A DNA stretch of 61,953 nt, from the NCBI RefSeq assembly GCF_016862315.1, contig NZ_BOMS01000120.1, positions 1 through 61,953 of the forward strand, read 5' to 3'. This document shows, piece after piece, positions 51,385-59,771 of the stretch (position 1 is the stretch's first letter; the number at the start of each line of letters is the position of its first letter). Under the pieces are notes generated by a model that did not search any database, was not told the DNA's origin, and saw nothing but the letters and a program-made list of their open reading frames with translations. A program made the position numbers and the translations under genes. Source of the stretch: Actinoplanes palleronii. GTDB lineage: Bacteria > Actinomycetota > Actinomycetes > Mycobacteriales > Micromonosporaceae.

Positions 51385-52290
51385 GTGCGTGGCAAACGGC
51401 TGTTCATCGCCGTCTTCCTGATCCCCGGCCTGCTGCTCTACGCGCTGTTCGTGGTCTCGCCCTACGCGCAGGCCTTTCAGATCTCCGGGACGGACTGGAG
51501 TGGGCTGTCACCGTCGTACGAATTCATCGGTCTGGAAAATTTCCGTCGTCTCGTCGGCGATGGCTATTTCTGGAACGCGCTGCGCCACAACGGACTGCTG
51601 CTGGTGCTGCTGCCGGTGGCGACGATCCTGCTCGGGCTGTTCTTCGCCTCGATGATCAGCGTCGGTGGCCGCGCGGACCGGGTGGGTGTGCACGGTGTCC
51701 GCGGCGCCGGCTTCTACCGGGTCGTCTACTTCTTCCCGCAGGTGCTGTCGGTGGCGATCATCGGCGTGCTCTGGAAGGAGATGTACGCCCCGCACACCGG
51801 CATGATCAACGGCCTGTTGCGCGGTGTGGGGCTGGACGGTCTCGCGGTCGCCTGGCTCGGTGACCCGCGGTTCGCGTTCTGGTGCGTGCTGACCGTGCTC
51901 ATCTGGATGAACGTCGGCTTCTACGTGGTCCTGTTCAGCGCCGCCATGCAATCAATACCCCGTGACCTGTACGAAGCGGCCCTGCTCGACGGCGCGACCC
52001 GGCTCACCACGCTGGTCCGGATCACCGTGCCGCTGGTCTGGGACACCATCCAGGTGGCCTGGGTCTATCTGGCGATCGTGGCCATCGACGGTTTCGCCAT
52101 CGTGCAGATCATCACGGACGGCGGGCCCAGTTCGTCGTCGGACGTGGTCGGGCTGCGGCTCTACAAGACCGCGTTCGCGGACGGCCAGTTCGGTTATGCC
52201 TCGGCGATCGGCGTCGCGATGTTCTTCCTGACCCTGACGGTCGCCGCGATGTTCCTGCGGGTCACCCGCCGCGACCGGGTGGAGTTGTGA
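51385..52290 (+). CDS. ABC sugar permease (NgcF-like)
   Basis: 301 residues, GTG directly after the preceding stop. Six transmembrane helices and the EAA loop (YEAALLDGATRLTTLVRITVP) of the MalF/binding-protein-dependent family. It forms the channel with the following permease. No ATPase gene is in the operon, as in actinobacterial sugar importers that share a common MsiK-type ATPase encoded elsewhere. Confidence 0.93.
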   Translation: MRGKRLFIAVFLIPGLLLYALFVVSPYAQAFQISGTDWSGLSPSYEFIGLENFRRLVGDGYFWNALRHNGLLLVLLPVATILLGLFFASMISVGGRADRVGVHGVRGAGFYRVVYFFPQVLSVAIIGVLWKEMYAPHTGMINGLLRGVGLDGLAVAWLGDPRFAFWCVLTVLIWMNVGFYVVLFSAAMQSIPRDLYEAALLDGATRLTTLVRITVPLVWDTIQVAWVYLAIVAIDGFAIVQIITDGGPSSSSDVVGLRLYKTAFADGQFGYASAIGVAMFFLTLTVAAMFLRVTRRDRVEL

Positions 52291-53123
52291 AGGGCCGCTC
52301 GGTCCCGGCGCTCTCCCACCTCTTCCTGATCGTGTGGGCGCTGCTGACCACCCTGCCGCTGGTCTGGGCGGTGCTCAGCTCGTTCAAGAGCGACAACGAG
52401 ATCCTCACCGACCCGTGGAGCCTGCCGTCCCGGCTGCGCTGGGAGAACTGGTCCCGCGCCTGGAACGACGCCCACATCGGTCAGTACTTCCTGAACAGCG
52501 CGATCGTCGTCACCGGCGCGCTGACCCTGACCATGCTGTTCGGCGCGATGGCAGCCTACGTCCTGGCCCGCTATCCGTTCCGCGGTCACCGCGTCGTCTA
52601 CTACCTGTTCGTCGGCGGCATGATGTTCCCGGTCTTCCTGGCGCTGGTGCCGCTCTTCTTCGTGGTCCGCAACCTGGGTCTGCTCGGCACCCTGCCCGGC
52701 CTCACCCTGGTCTACGCGGCCTACTCGCTGCCGTTCACGGTCTTCTTCCTCACCGCGTTCTTCCGCACCCTGCCGACGTCGGTCGCCGAGGCCGCGCAGG
52801 TCGACGGCTGCGGCCACTTCGGCCTGTTCTTCCGGGTCATGCTCCCGATGGCCCGCCCCGGCCTGGTCGGCGTCGGCATCTTCAACTTCCTGTTCCAGTG
52901 GAACCAGTACGTCCTCCCGATCGTCCTGATGCAGGGCGAAGGCGCGGAACGAAAGTGGGTCCTCGCGCAGGGCCTGACAGCGCTGGCGGTCAACGAGGGC
53001 TACCGAGGCGACTTCAGCGGCCTGTTCGCCGGCATGACCATCGCCATGCTCCCGGTGATCCTCGGCTACCTGCTCTTCCACCGCCAGGTCCAAAGCGGCC
53101 TGGCCGCAGGTCAACTGCGCTGA
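52287..53123 (+). CDS. ABC sugar permease (NgcG-like)
   Basis: 278 residues from GTG overlapping the previous stop by 4 bases. MalG-type: six hydrophobic helices and the EAA motif (AEAAQVDGCGHFGLFFRVMLP). Last gene of the operon; its stop is followed immediately by the repeat element at 53125. The shared energising ATPase is expected elsewhere in the genome. Confidence 0.93.
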   Translation: MKGRSVPALSHLFLIVWALLTTLPLVWAVLSSFKSDNEILTDPWSLPSRLRWENWSRAWNDAHIGQYFLNSAIVVTGALTLTMLFGAMAAYVLARYPFRGHRVVYYLFVGGMMFPVFLALVPLFFVVRNLGLLGTLPGLTLVYAAYSLPFTVFFLTAFFRTLPTSVAEAAQVDGCGHFGLFFRVMLPMARPGLVGVGIFNFLFQWNQYVLPIVLMQGEGAERKWVLAQGLTALAVNEGYRGDFSGLFAGMTIAMLPVILGYLLFHRQVQSGLAAGQLR

Positions 53124-53124
53124 T

Positions 53125-53337
53125 GGTACGAAGGGACGCGCGTCCGCCCGCAGGCCACAAGCCCCGCCCCGCCCGTGAGGCCCCGCCAGGCCCGCCCCAC
53201 CCCGACCGCCCCGCGCCTCCCGGCCCGCGGCTGGCTGCGCGACGCCCGTCGCCACTCCAGACCGCCGCGCGCTTCCGGGTCCGTGGCTGGTGCTCAGGGG
53301 TGCCTCCCGGGCATTGAGGCACCCCTGAGCCCCAGCC
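53125..53337 (+). repeat. Interspersed hairpin element, copy E
   Basis: Begins at the permease stop with GGTACGAAGGGACGCGCGTC and GCAGGCCACAAGCC, a diverged form of the copy A head; GCCCGTGAGGCC and CGCGCGCTTCCGG follow in order. The hairpin at 53285-53337 has 22-bp arms with one mismatch and a 9-base loop. Downstream, a 15-bp unit GCGGCGCTCGCCCCG is doubled exactly at 53386-53415. Confidence 0.82.
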
Positions 53338-53577
53338 GCCGACCTCCCGCTGGCGCCACGGCCGGCCCCACGACGGCAACCGCCGGCGGCGCTCGCCCCG
53401 GCGGCGCTCGCCCCGGCGGCCCGAGCTGCGGCAATACCACGATGCGCGCTCGCCAAGACCGCCCGGCGAGCAACGGTGGTGGTTATGGCGGGCTCGTGAC
53501 CACGATGGGCGCTCGCCGAGCGGCGGCGGGTGCTTCCCAGCCGCCATAACGGCCGCCATAGCCAGCCGCAACCGCCG

Positions 53578-53757
53578 GGCTGGTTCTAGCGGCCCTTATG
53601 GCGCTCGGATAGCGGCCGCCACGGCCAGCCGCGGTCGCCCGGCTGGTGCTGAGGGCCGTTATGGAGGGCGGATAAGGGCACTCAGGGCCAGCTGGAGCCT
53701 TCCGGCTGGTGCTGAGGGCTGTCATAGGCGGGGCTGAGGGGGCCGTGAGGGCCAGCC
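53578..53757. repeat. Array of three 63-bp hairpin units
   Basis: Units start at 53578, 53641 and 53704, exactly 63 bases apart. Each begins GGCTGGTKCT and ends GGCCAGC(C/T), with a central TTATGG or TCATAGG. A right half-unit precedes them (CCATAACGGCCGCCATAGCC near 53542). They are clearly related to the array at 33067. Confidence 0.8.
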
Positions 53758-53910
53758 GGGCCGTGACGCGCGCTGGTACCGCCCCGGGACGCGGAACATT
53801 GCGGGCACCACGACGTACCGTGTGCTCGCATCGCCCCCGACGACCCGGACCGGACCACCTGCCGGGAACACCGCCCACCTCGCGGGACGACCGCGCCCGG
53901 CTGCGGTCGC

Positions 53911-54060
53911 GACCGGCGCAGCGGACTGCGACCACCGGCTTCCTCGCCTGGCAAGCCCCAGCCACCCACCACGACCGGCGCAGCGGACCGCGACCACCGG
54001 CTGCCTTGCCTGGCAAGCCCCAGCCACCGATCACAACCGGCCCAGTGAACCGTGACCCGG
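53911..54060. repeat. 62-bp direct tandem repeat, about 2.4 copies
   Basis: Units begin at 53911, 53973 and 54035. The shared sequence includes GACCGGCGCAGCGGAC, GCGACCACCGGCT and GCCTGGCAAGCCCCAGCC; the third copy is partial and diverged. With the preceding arrays, the whole 53124-54079 gap is repeat DNA without a convincing gene. Confidence 0.75.
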
Positions 54061-54079
54061 CACCCGCTGGCACCTGCCG

Positions 54080-54508
54080 TCAGCCGAGGCCGGCGGCTTG
54101 CAGGGAGTGCGGGTGCCCGGAAGTTCTGATCTCGTGCGCCACCTGCAGGACCAGGTTCTCCGCCGCGGCGAAGCCCGGGGCGTGACCGAGGTACTCCCGG
54201 CGCGCGTCGGAGCGGGGCCGGGCCACGACCGGGGTCGGCTGGCTGCCGTTCTTGCGGGCGCTCGCCACGAACGGTGTCGCCGCCAGCGAGCAGAGCCACC
54301 ACGCCCAGTACCAGAGCAGGACCGGCGACACCAGGACCACGCAGATCAGGGACAAGACCAGGGCGAGCAGGCCGATGATGTTGTCCCCGGCGTCGGGGAG
54401 GAACAGCATCTTGCTGACCCGGCGCGGCAGCCACGGCCGCCAGGCCACCCGCCGCCGGAAGACCTGCCAGGTGCTGCCGTCCGGCGCCTGCACCACCACC
54501 GATCGCAT
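54080..54508 (-). CDS. Hypothetical membrane protein
   Basis: 142 residues. The N-terminal ~35 residues are basic and Trp-rich, followed by two hydrophobic stretches (NIIGLLALVLSLICVVLVSP; LLWYWAWWLCSLAATPFVA), so a two-helix membrane protein. The C-terminal third is soluble. No family recognised. It lies between repeat arrays and a single element head, so transfer or recent insertion is possible but not shown. Confidence 0.55.
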   Translation of the reverse strand: MRSVVVQAPDGSTWQVFRRRVAWRPWLPRRVSKMLFLPDAGDNIIGLLALVLSLICVVLVSPVLLWYWAWWLCSLAATPFVASARKNGSQPTPVVARPRSDARREYLGHAPGFAAAENLVLQVAHEIRTSGHPHSLQAAGLG

Positions 54509-54640
54509 CGATCGCCCCCTTTTGTGCCGCGGGCCAGGCTATCGCCCGTCACGGACCACCGCGGAGCCAGGCTCGACCTACGCATGACGAGTGCGTCGGT
54601 TCAGGCGGTTAGGTTGGGCGGGCGATGTGCGTGCTCACCG

Positions 54641-54656
54641 TCGTACCGAAAAGGGG
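54641..54656 (-). repeat. Solitary element head next to a start codon
   Basis: TCGTACCGAAAAGGGG is the reverse of the element head (CCCCTATTCGGTACGA) with one mismatch. No hairpin or body is attached. Its AAGGGG lies five bases before the GTG at 54662, so the remnant may serve as the ribosome-binding site of the ATP-grasp-like gene. It faces copy E across 1.5 kb. Confidence 0.5.
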
Positions 54657-54661
54657 TTTTT

Positions 54662-55480
54662 GTGCGGGTGCTCTATGTCAGTGACCTTGGGTATGAGGCG
54701 CGGGGGCGGCGGTATGGCGACGAGGACATCTATCTGACCGGGCGGCTGCGGGAGGGCTTTGACCTGGCCATCTGCCATCCGCTCGACGCGCGGGCGTTGA
54801 TGGCCGATTTTGACGTGGTGGTCGTGCGCAACAGCGGTCCGGTGCTGGCCTACCAGGCGGAGTACGACGCGTTCCGGGCCGCTGCGATCGAGGCCAAGGT
54901 GCGGGTGTTCACTGAGCTCAGCGGCAAGGGGGACATGGCGGGCAAGCAGTATCTGCTGGACCTGTTCGCGGCCGGCTTCCCGGTGATCCCGACCGTGGAC
55001 CGGCTCGCGGATCTGGGGCTGCTGCCGGTGACCGATTCCTACGTCGTCAAGCCGATGTTCGGTGCGGACTCGGTCGGGCTGACGTTCGTCGATCGGGCGG
55101 GTCTCGACCGGCTGACCATCAACGGTCTGCTGGTGCAACCGCGGATCGACTTCCGCTACGAGGTGTCGTTCTACTTCGTCGGCCACGAGTTCCAGTACGC
55201 CCTGTACGCGCCGGACCCGGACCAGCGGTGGCTGCTCGAACCCTACGAGCCCACGCCCGCCGACCTGGTCTTCGCGCAGCGCTTCATCGACTGGAACGGC
55301 ATCCGGCACGGCATCCAGCGTGTCGACGCCTGCCGCACCCGCGACGAAGCGTTGCTGCTGGTCGAGCTGGAAGACCTCAACCCCTATCTCTCCCTGGACC
55401 GGATCAGCCCGGCGGCCCGCGACCGGTTCGTGCGCAGCATGGCGGCCGGGATCGAGCGGCTCGCCGAGGTCTCGCCATGA
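54662..55480 (+). CDS. ATP-grasp-like protein
   Basis: 272 residues from GTG with AAGGGG upstream. It resembles RimK/glutathione-synthetase-type ATP-grasp proteins: a Rossmann-like start (RVLYVSDLG), DSYVVKPMFGADSVGLTF for the ATP-binding strand and lysine, and LLLVELEDLNPYLSL for the metal-binding end. Such enzymes ligate carboxylates to amines; the substrate is unknown. It overlaps the following GNAT gene by 4 bases, so the two probably act in one pathway. Confidence 0.7.
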   Translation: MRVLYVSDLGYEARGRRYGDEDIYLTGRLREGFDLAICHPLDARALMADFDVVVVRNSGPVLAYQAEYDAFRAAAIEAKVRVFTELSGKGDMAGKQYLLDLFAAGFPVIPTVDRLADLGLLPVTDSYVVKPMFGADSVGLTFVDRAGLDRLTINGLLVQPRIDFRYEVSFYFVGHEFQYALYAPDPDQRWLLEPYEPTPADLVFAQRFIDWNGIRHGIQRVDACRTRDEALLLVELEDLNPYLSLDRISPAARDRFVRSMAAGIERLAEVSP

Positions 55481-55986
55481 GCGCGATCCCCGCACCCACC
55501 GACCGGCTCGCCTTCCGGCAGATGACCGCGGATGACCTCGACGACATGGCCGCACTGCTCGGCGACCCGGTCGTGATGCGCCACTACCCGCGCCCCAAGA
55601 CCCGCGACGAGGCGCTGGCCTGGATCGAGTGGAACCAGCGGCTCTACCGGCAGGCGGGCTTCGGGCTCTGGCTGGTCACGCTCCGTTCCACCGGCGCGTT
55701 CGTCGGCGACTGCGGTCTGACACCCCAGGAGGTCGACGGGACCGTCGAGGTCGAGGTGGGCTATCACGTCCGGACCGATTGTCAGGGTCAGGGGTACGCC
55801 AGCGAAGCGGCCGCCGCCTGCCGCGACCACGCGCGCGACGTGCTCGGCTCGCCGCGGCTGATCGCCATCATCGACCCGGCCAACCGGCCGTCCCAGCGGG
55901 TCGCCGAGAAGATCGGCCTGAGTCACGAGCGCGACACGGTCTACCGCGCCACCCAGCCGGTCCGGATCTACGCGGCGGCGTTATGA
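55477..55986 (+). CDS. GNAT N-acetyltransferase (RimJ/RimL-like)
   Basis: 169 residues. RimJ/RimL-type GNAT: LAFRQMTADDLDDMAALLGDP at the start, VEVGYHVRTDCQGQGYASEAAAA for acetyl-CoA binding and IIDPANRPSQRVAEKIGL near the end. It follows the ATP-grasp gene with a 4-base overlap and overlaps the convergent radical SAM gene by 6 bases. Substrate unknown. Confidence 0.9.
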   Translation: MSAIPAPTDRLAFRQMTADDLDDMAALLGDPVVMRHYPRPKTRDEALAWIEWNQRLYRQAGFGLWLVTLRSTGAFVGDCGLTPQEVDGTVEVEVGYHVRTDCQGQGYASEAAAACRDHARDVLGSPRLIAIIDPANRPSQRVAEKIGLSHERDTVYRATQPVRIYAAAL

Positions 55987-57153
55987 CCCGCCGAGCCGGC
56001 TGGTGAGCCGCCCCCGGATGTGGCCGATCAGCCGGGACAGGTCGCGGCAGTAGACCGACGGGTGCCGGAACCCGGAACCGGGCGTGTACCGGTGCGCGTA
56101 GTGCCCGCCCCCGCACACCTGCACGACCGGGCAGCTCAAGCATGTGGCGGCCAGCGCCCGTACCCCGATCTGCCGGGCCGCCACGGCCGGGTTCCGCAGC
56201 GCGTCGTCGAGGTCGTTGGCCCAGACGCTCAGCCCGGTCTCCGGCGCACCCGGGTACGTCGTCTTCAAGCTGTCGGTCTGCTGCAGTGAGCCGTCCGAGT
56301 CGACCACCAGGAATGCCGCCGGGCTCAGCCCCACCTGCTCGCACCGGCTGCCGCCACCGAGCAGCAGGTTGATGATCTCCTCGAAGAGCACCACCCCGGT
56401 CTCCCGGGCAGGCGCGTCGAACCAGCGATCGAAAACGGCCATCAGCCAGTCGGCGTAACCGTCCGGCCCGAGCGGCGGCTGCGCCCAGTTCGCGTGCGGC
56501 AGCAGCAGGTCGATCCGCGGCGGCCGGAACTCCAGCAGCGCCTCGTACGTGGCGACCGGGTCGTTGCGCAGATCGACCACGCAGAGCACACCGCTGAACA
56601 GGTCCCGGTGCTCGTCCCGGCTCAGCAGGCGCAGACCACGGACGGCGGCCGCGTGGCTGCCACGCCCGTCCGGATAACGCCGATGCCGGTCGTTGCCGAT
56701 CGCGTCGCCGTCGAGGCTCACCCCGACGCGGATCCCGGCGGCCCGCAGCGCGTGCAGCATCGGCTCGTCCAGCAGCACCGCGTTGGTCTGCAGCGACAGG
56801 TCCACGGTCACGCCGTCCGGCACGGCGGCCCGCAGCTCCGCGGCGATCGCGGTGATCCGGTCGGCCCCGGCGAGCAGCGGCTCCCCGCCGTGCAGCACCA
56901 CCCGGATCCGGCCGAGGCCGTGCCGGGTCACGTGGTCGCCGATCCGGGTCGCGGCCCGGGCCACCGTCGCCGGGGTCATGAACACCGGCCGGTCCCGCCA
57001 GGACTGGTCCGGCGAGCTGTAGATGTAGCAGTAGTCGCAGGCCAGGTTGCACCGCTGGGCGATCTTGAGGATGAACTCCTGGAACGGGACCGGCCGCCAG
57101 CCGGCCGCCTCGAGCTCGGTCACGGCGAGGAGGTCACCGGGCCACTCGCCCAT
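55981..57153 (-). CDS. FxsB-like radical SAM/SPASM peptide maturase, without visible FxsA
   Basis: 390 residues; the ATG at 57153 has GGAGG seven bases upstream. The radical SAM motif is CNLACDYC (CxxxCxxC), within PFQEFILKIAQRCNLACDYC. VLHGGEPLLAG and VGVSLDGDAIGNDRHRRYPD match FxsB cyclophane-forming maturases. The C-terminal SPASM part has CLSCPVVQVCGGGHYAHRY and VYC for auxiliary clusters. FxsB enzymes modify a small FxsA peptide ending in F-x-S-x-x. I found no such peptide next to it. Confidence 0.85.
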   Translation of the reverse strand: MGEWPGDLLAVTELEAAGWRPVPFQEFILKIAQRCNLACDYCYIYSSPDQSWRDRPVFMTPATVARAATRIGDHVTRHGLGRIRVVLHGGEPLLAGADRITAIAAELRAAVPDGVTVDLSLQTNAVLLDEPMLHALRAAGIRVGVSLDGDAIGNDRHRRYPDGRGSHAAAVRGLRLLSRDEHRDLFSGVLCVVDLRNDPVATYEALLEFRPPRIDLLLPHANWAQPPLGPDGYADWLMAVFDRWFDAPARETGVVLFEEIINLLLGGGSRCEQVGLSPAAFLVVDSDGSLQQTDSLKTTYPGAPETGLSVWANDLDDALRNPAVAARQIGVRALAATCLSCPVVQVCGGGHYAHRYTPGSGFRHPSVYCRDLSRLIGHIRGRLTSRLGGS

Positions 57154-57258
57154 CCATGTCCTCCGCCGGTTCCGCAGCACTGCCCGAGCCCGCGTCGCCG
57201 CGTCTCCGCCGGAGACGATAGCAACCGGTGACGATGCCGCTGGTCAGACGATGTCCGC

Positions 57259-57867
57259 TCAGGCGAACAGCTGGGTGCCGTACCGGGTCACCACGAGCAG
57301 GGCCAGCGCGAGCAGCCAGATGGTGACCGCGAGCGCGTCGAGGTCGGTGGCGATCGCCGACCGCAGCGCCGGGCTCAGCCGGGCCGGGACCGGCAGGTTC
57401 CCGTCCCGCAGGTTCACGTGGGTCAGCGTCGCGAACACCAGTGTCGTCGAGACGGTGACCAGCAGGCACCACGGGCACAGCGCCCCGATGTGGAACATCG
57501 CCTGGTAGAACAGCCAGTACGCGAAGAGCACGCCGAGCGTGTAGACGCCCTGCGCCGCGCACATGAACCAGCGCGGGAAGCGCACCCCGCCCAGCGCGGC
57601 CACCGCGATCGTGATCACCACGGGTTCGGCGACCAGGCCGAGGAACGCGTTCGGGAAGCCGAACAGCTGCGCCTGCCAGGACTGGGCGACCGTGCCGCAG
57701 CTGATCACCGCGTTGATGTCGCAGGACAGCGCGGTGTGCGGGTCGGCGGCCAGGCGTACCGCGTCGACGGCGAGCACGAACGAGGCGAGCAGGCTCAGGC
57801 ACGCGGAGAACAGCATGGTGCCGAAGATCCAGCCGTTGGTGTGCCGGAGCCGGCGCACCGCGATCAC
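57259..57867 (-). CDS. Vitamin K epoxide reductase (VKOR) family protein
   Basis: 202 residues from GTG overlapping the upstream stop by 4 bases. Four to five transmembrane helices, the loop pair CDINAVISC and the redox motif CPWC are all present. Bacterial VKOR reoxidises DsbA-type thiol oxidases using quinone. The DsbA partner is encoded immediately upstream, making a complete extracytoplasmic disulfide-forming pair. Confidence 0.92.
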   Translation of the reverse strand: MIAVRRLRHTNGWIFGTMLFSACLSLLASFVLAVDAVRLAADPHTALSCDINAVISCGTVAQSWQAQLFGFPNAFLGLVAEPVVITIAVAALGGVRFPRWFMCAAQGVYTLGVLFAYWLFYQAMFHIGALCPWCLLVTVSTTLVFATLTHVNLRDGNLPVPARLSPALRSAIATDLDALAVTIWLLALALLVVTRYGTQLFA

Positions 57868-58625
57868 TGCGTACCCGTCGCTGCGTTGATCGCCTGGGTG
57901 AGCGGCCCGGCGGTGTAGAGGTCGCCGGTGAAGGCCGTGCCGTTGATCCGCACGGTGGGTGTGCCGGTGATCCCGGAGTCGAAGGCGGCCTCGGTCGACC
58001 GCGCGATCCACGGCTCGAAGATCCGGTCCGGGAACACGTCGACGACCTGCTGCGGCACGCCGGCCTGCTGGGCGAGTTCGGCGATCCGGGCATCGGTCAG
58101 TCCGGACTTGCCCTCTTCCGGCTGGTTCGCGAACAGTGCGGCGCTCAGCGCGGAGAGCTGCGCGGGCGCCCGGTCGGCCACCGTGACGACCGCGTTCGCC
58201 GCCCGGGTCGAGTAGCGCGAGCCGTCCGACATCCGGTCCAGGAACGCCAGCGGGTGCAGTTCGAGACGGACCGTACCCGCCGCGACCAGCTTGTCGATCT
58301 CACCGCTGTCGGCCCGCTCGAAGCGCCCGCAGTAGGGGCACATGTAGTCCAGGTACACCTCGAGCCGCACCGGCGCGTCCGCCTGCCCGACGGTCAGCGC
58401 TCCGCCCGCGGTGGCCCCCTGCGGCACGACCAGCGCGCCACCGCTGCCGTCGCTGCCGCCGGCCGCGTTCACCACGGTGATCACGATCGCCAGCAGCAGT
58501 CCGGCAATGATCACTGCTCCGCCGATCAGGACCGGTCGCCGCCGGCCCCGTTGCGCCGCGATCGCCTCCTGCGCCTTCCGCAGTTCCCTGGACCGATCCC
58601 GCGCCTGCCCACCCACCGGCTCCAC
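57864..58625 (-). CDS. Membrane-anchored DsbA-like thiol oxidase
   Basis: 253 residues from GTG. A charged N-terminus and one transmembrane helix (VLIGGAVIIAGLLLAIVITVV) anchor a thioredoxin-fold domain with CPYC (DYMCPYCGRFE) and a cis-Pro motif (GITGTPTVRING). It inserts disulfides into exported proteins and is recycled by VKOR from the next gene. Exported Cys-rich proteins in the window (trypsin, lipoprotein) are possible clients. Confidence 0.9.
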   Translation of the reverse strand: MEPVGGQARDRSRELRKAQEAIAAQRGRRRPVLIGGAVIIAGLLLAIVITVVNAAGGSDGSGGALVVPQGATAGGALTVGQADAPVRLEVYLDYMCPYCGRFERADSGEIDKLVAAGTVRLELHPLAFLDRMSDGSRYSTRAANAVVTVADRAPAQLSALSAALFANQPEEGKSGLTDARIAELAQQAGVPQQVVDVFPDRIFEPWIARSTEAAFDSGITGTPTVRINGTAFTGDLYTAGPLTQAINAATGTQ

Positions 58626-58780
58626 CCTCTCGCCGCGCCCGTTCTGTCACGGTTCAGCGTGCTCAAGAGCGGGCGAGGGGACCATGGCGAGAGGTCCGGA
58701 CATGAGGGGACTTTCGACCCGTGGTCCTCCGTCGGAGCAGGGCGCGGAACTGAGCCGTCGCCGGAACACGAGCGGGCGGT

Positions 58781-59614
58781 CTAGAGCGACCAGACCGTGC
58801 GTACAGAATCGGCCAAAGCAACGCCCTGCCGGAGCCCCGCGCGGACCGAGACCGGCCGCCGCGTCGGGTCCATGAAGTTGCTCCCGAACGCCTCGAGCGA
58901 CGCCTCGTCCGGCTCGATCAGCAGGCTCTTCGCGGCACCGGCCGCGGCGATCTCGTCGTGGATCCGATCGCGCCCCAGCATCGCCAGCGGCGCGATCACC
59001 ACCAGCCGCTCGGCACCGGCGGCCAGGTCGGCGGCCGCACCCAGCCGCACCCCGCCGTCCATGTAGCGCCGCCCGTCGATGGTGACCGGCGGCATCATCC
59101 CGGGCACCGCGCAGCTCGCCGCGACCGCGCTGAGCAGCGACACCCCGGACTCCGCACCGAGGGCCACGTCCCGCCCATCGGCAGTGTCCACGACCACCAG
59201 CCGCAGGTCCCGCGCCGGCCAGTCCCGGACCGGCAGCAGCGGCTCCATCCGGGCCAGATACGCCTGCTCGTCCTGGGTGCTCGCGGCCAGCGCCATCGCA
59301 CCCACCCGCGCGCGGGCCTGCTGGGCCGGCACCGACGGGTCGACGAGCACCGCCATCGCCGCCAGCCACTGTGCATTACCGCGACCCCGGCCGCCGGACC
59401 GCGCCGGCGCGACCTCCTGCTCCTGCTGGGCCACCGCCGCCTCCAGGTCGATACCGGCCGCGACCACGGTGCCGACGACGGACCCGGCCGACGTACCGAT
59501 GATGGTGTCGGCATCACTGAGGGTGACACCGGCGCGCTTCAGGCCGCAGAGCAGACCGAGATGCCAGGCGATGCCGGTGACGCCACCACCGCCGAGAACA
59601 AGAGCCTTCGTCAT
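58781..59614 (-). CDS. Patatin-like phospholipase
   Basis: 277 residues. ALVLGGGGVTGIAWHLGLL forms the oxyanion region, GTSAG holds the catalytic Ser and RYMDGGVR the Asp. Patatin-like proteins are lipid acyl hydrolases; this short form lacks other domains and signal peptide, so it is probably cytoplasmic or membrane-associated. The ATG at 59614 begins at the conserved strand. Monocistronic; the 155 bases up to 58626 and the gap 59615-59771 hold no recognisable feature. Confidence 0.9.
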   Translation of the reverse strand: MTKALVLGGGGVTGIAWHLGLLCGLKRAGVTLSDADTIIGTSAGSVVGTVVAAGIDLEAAVAQQEQEVAPARSGGRGRGNAQWLAAMAVLVDPSVPAQQARARVGAMALAASTQDEQAYLARMEPLLPVRDWPARDLRLVVVDTADGRDVALGAESGVSLLSAVAASCAVPGMMPPVTIDGRRYMDGGVRLGAAADLAAGAERLVVIAPLAMLGRDRIHDEIAAAGAAKSLLIEPDEASLEAFGSNFMDPTRRPVSVRAGLRQGVALADSVRTVWSL

Positions 59615-59771
59615 GATCCAGACGCTAACGACCCGCCGCGGGCGCGACAACCCCGGCAAGCCACCTCCCGATCCGCGGTCCGCTCCGCACTCTTTGCTAC
59701 GAGGGGGAGCGGGCGGGGTGTCGCTTTCGGTCAGTGGCGGCCGCTTGTGGGTGTCCCGGCGGTGCTCGCGG

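Noticed and set aside
32681..54079. Insertion sequence or transposon with its own transposase
   Set aside because: No transposase-like frame lies within or beside any hairpin element; at most these are non-autonomous.
57181..57258. FxsA peptide upstream of the radical SAM gene
   Set aside because: The ~105-base gap has no start with ribosome site leading to an F-x-S-x-x end.
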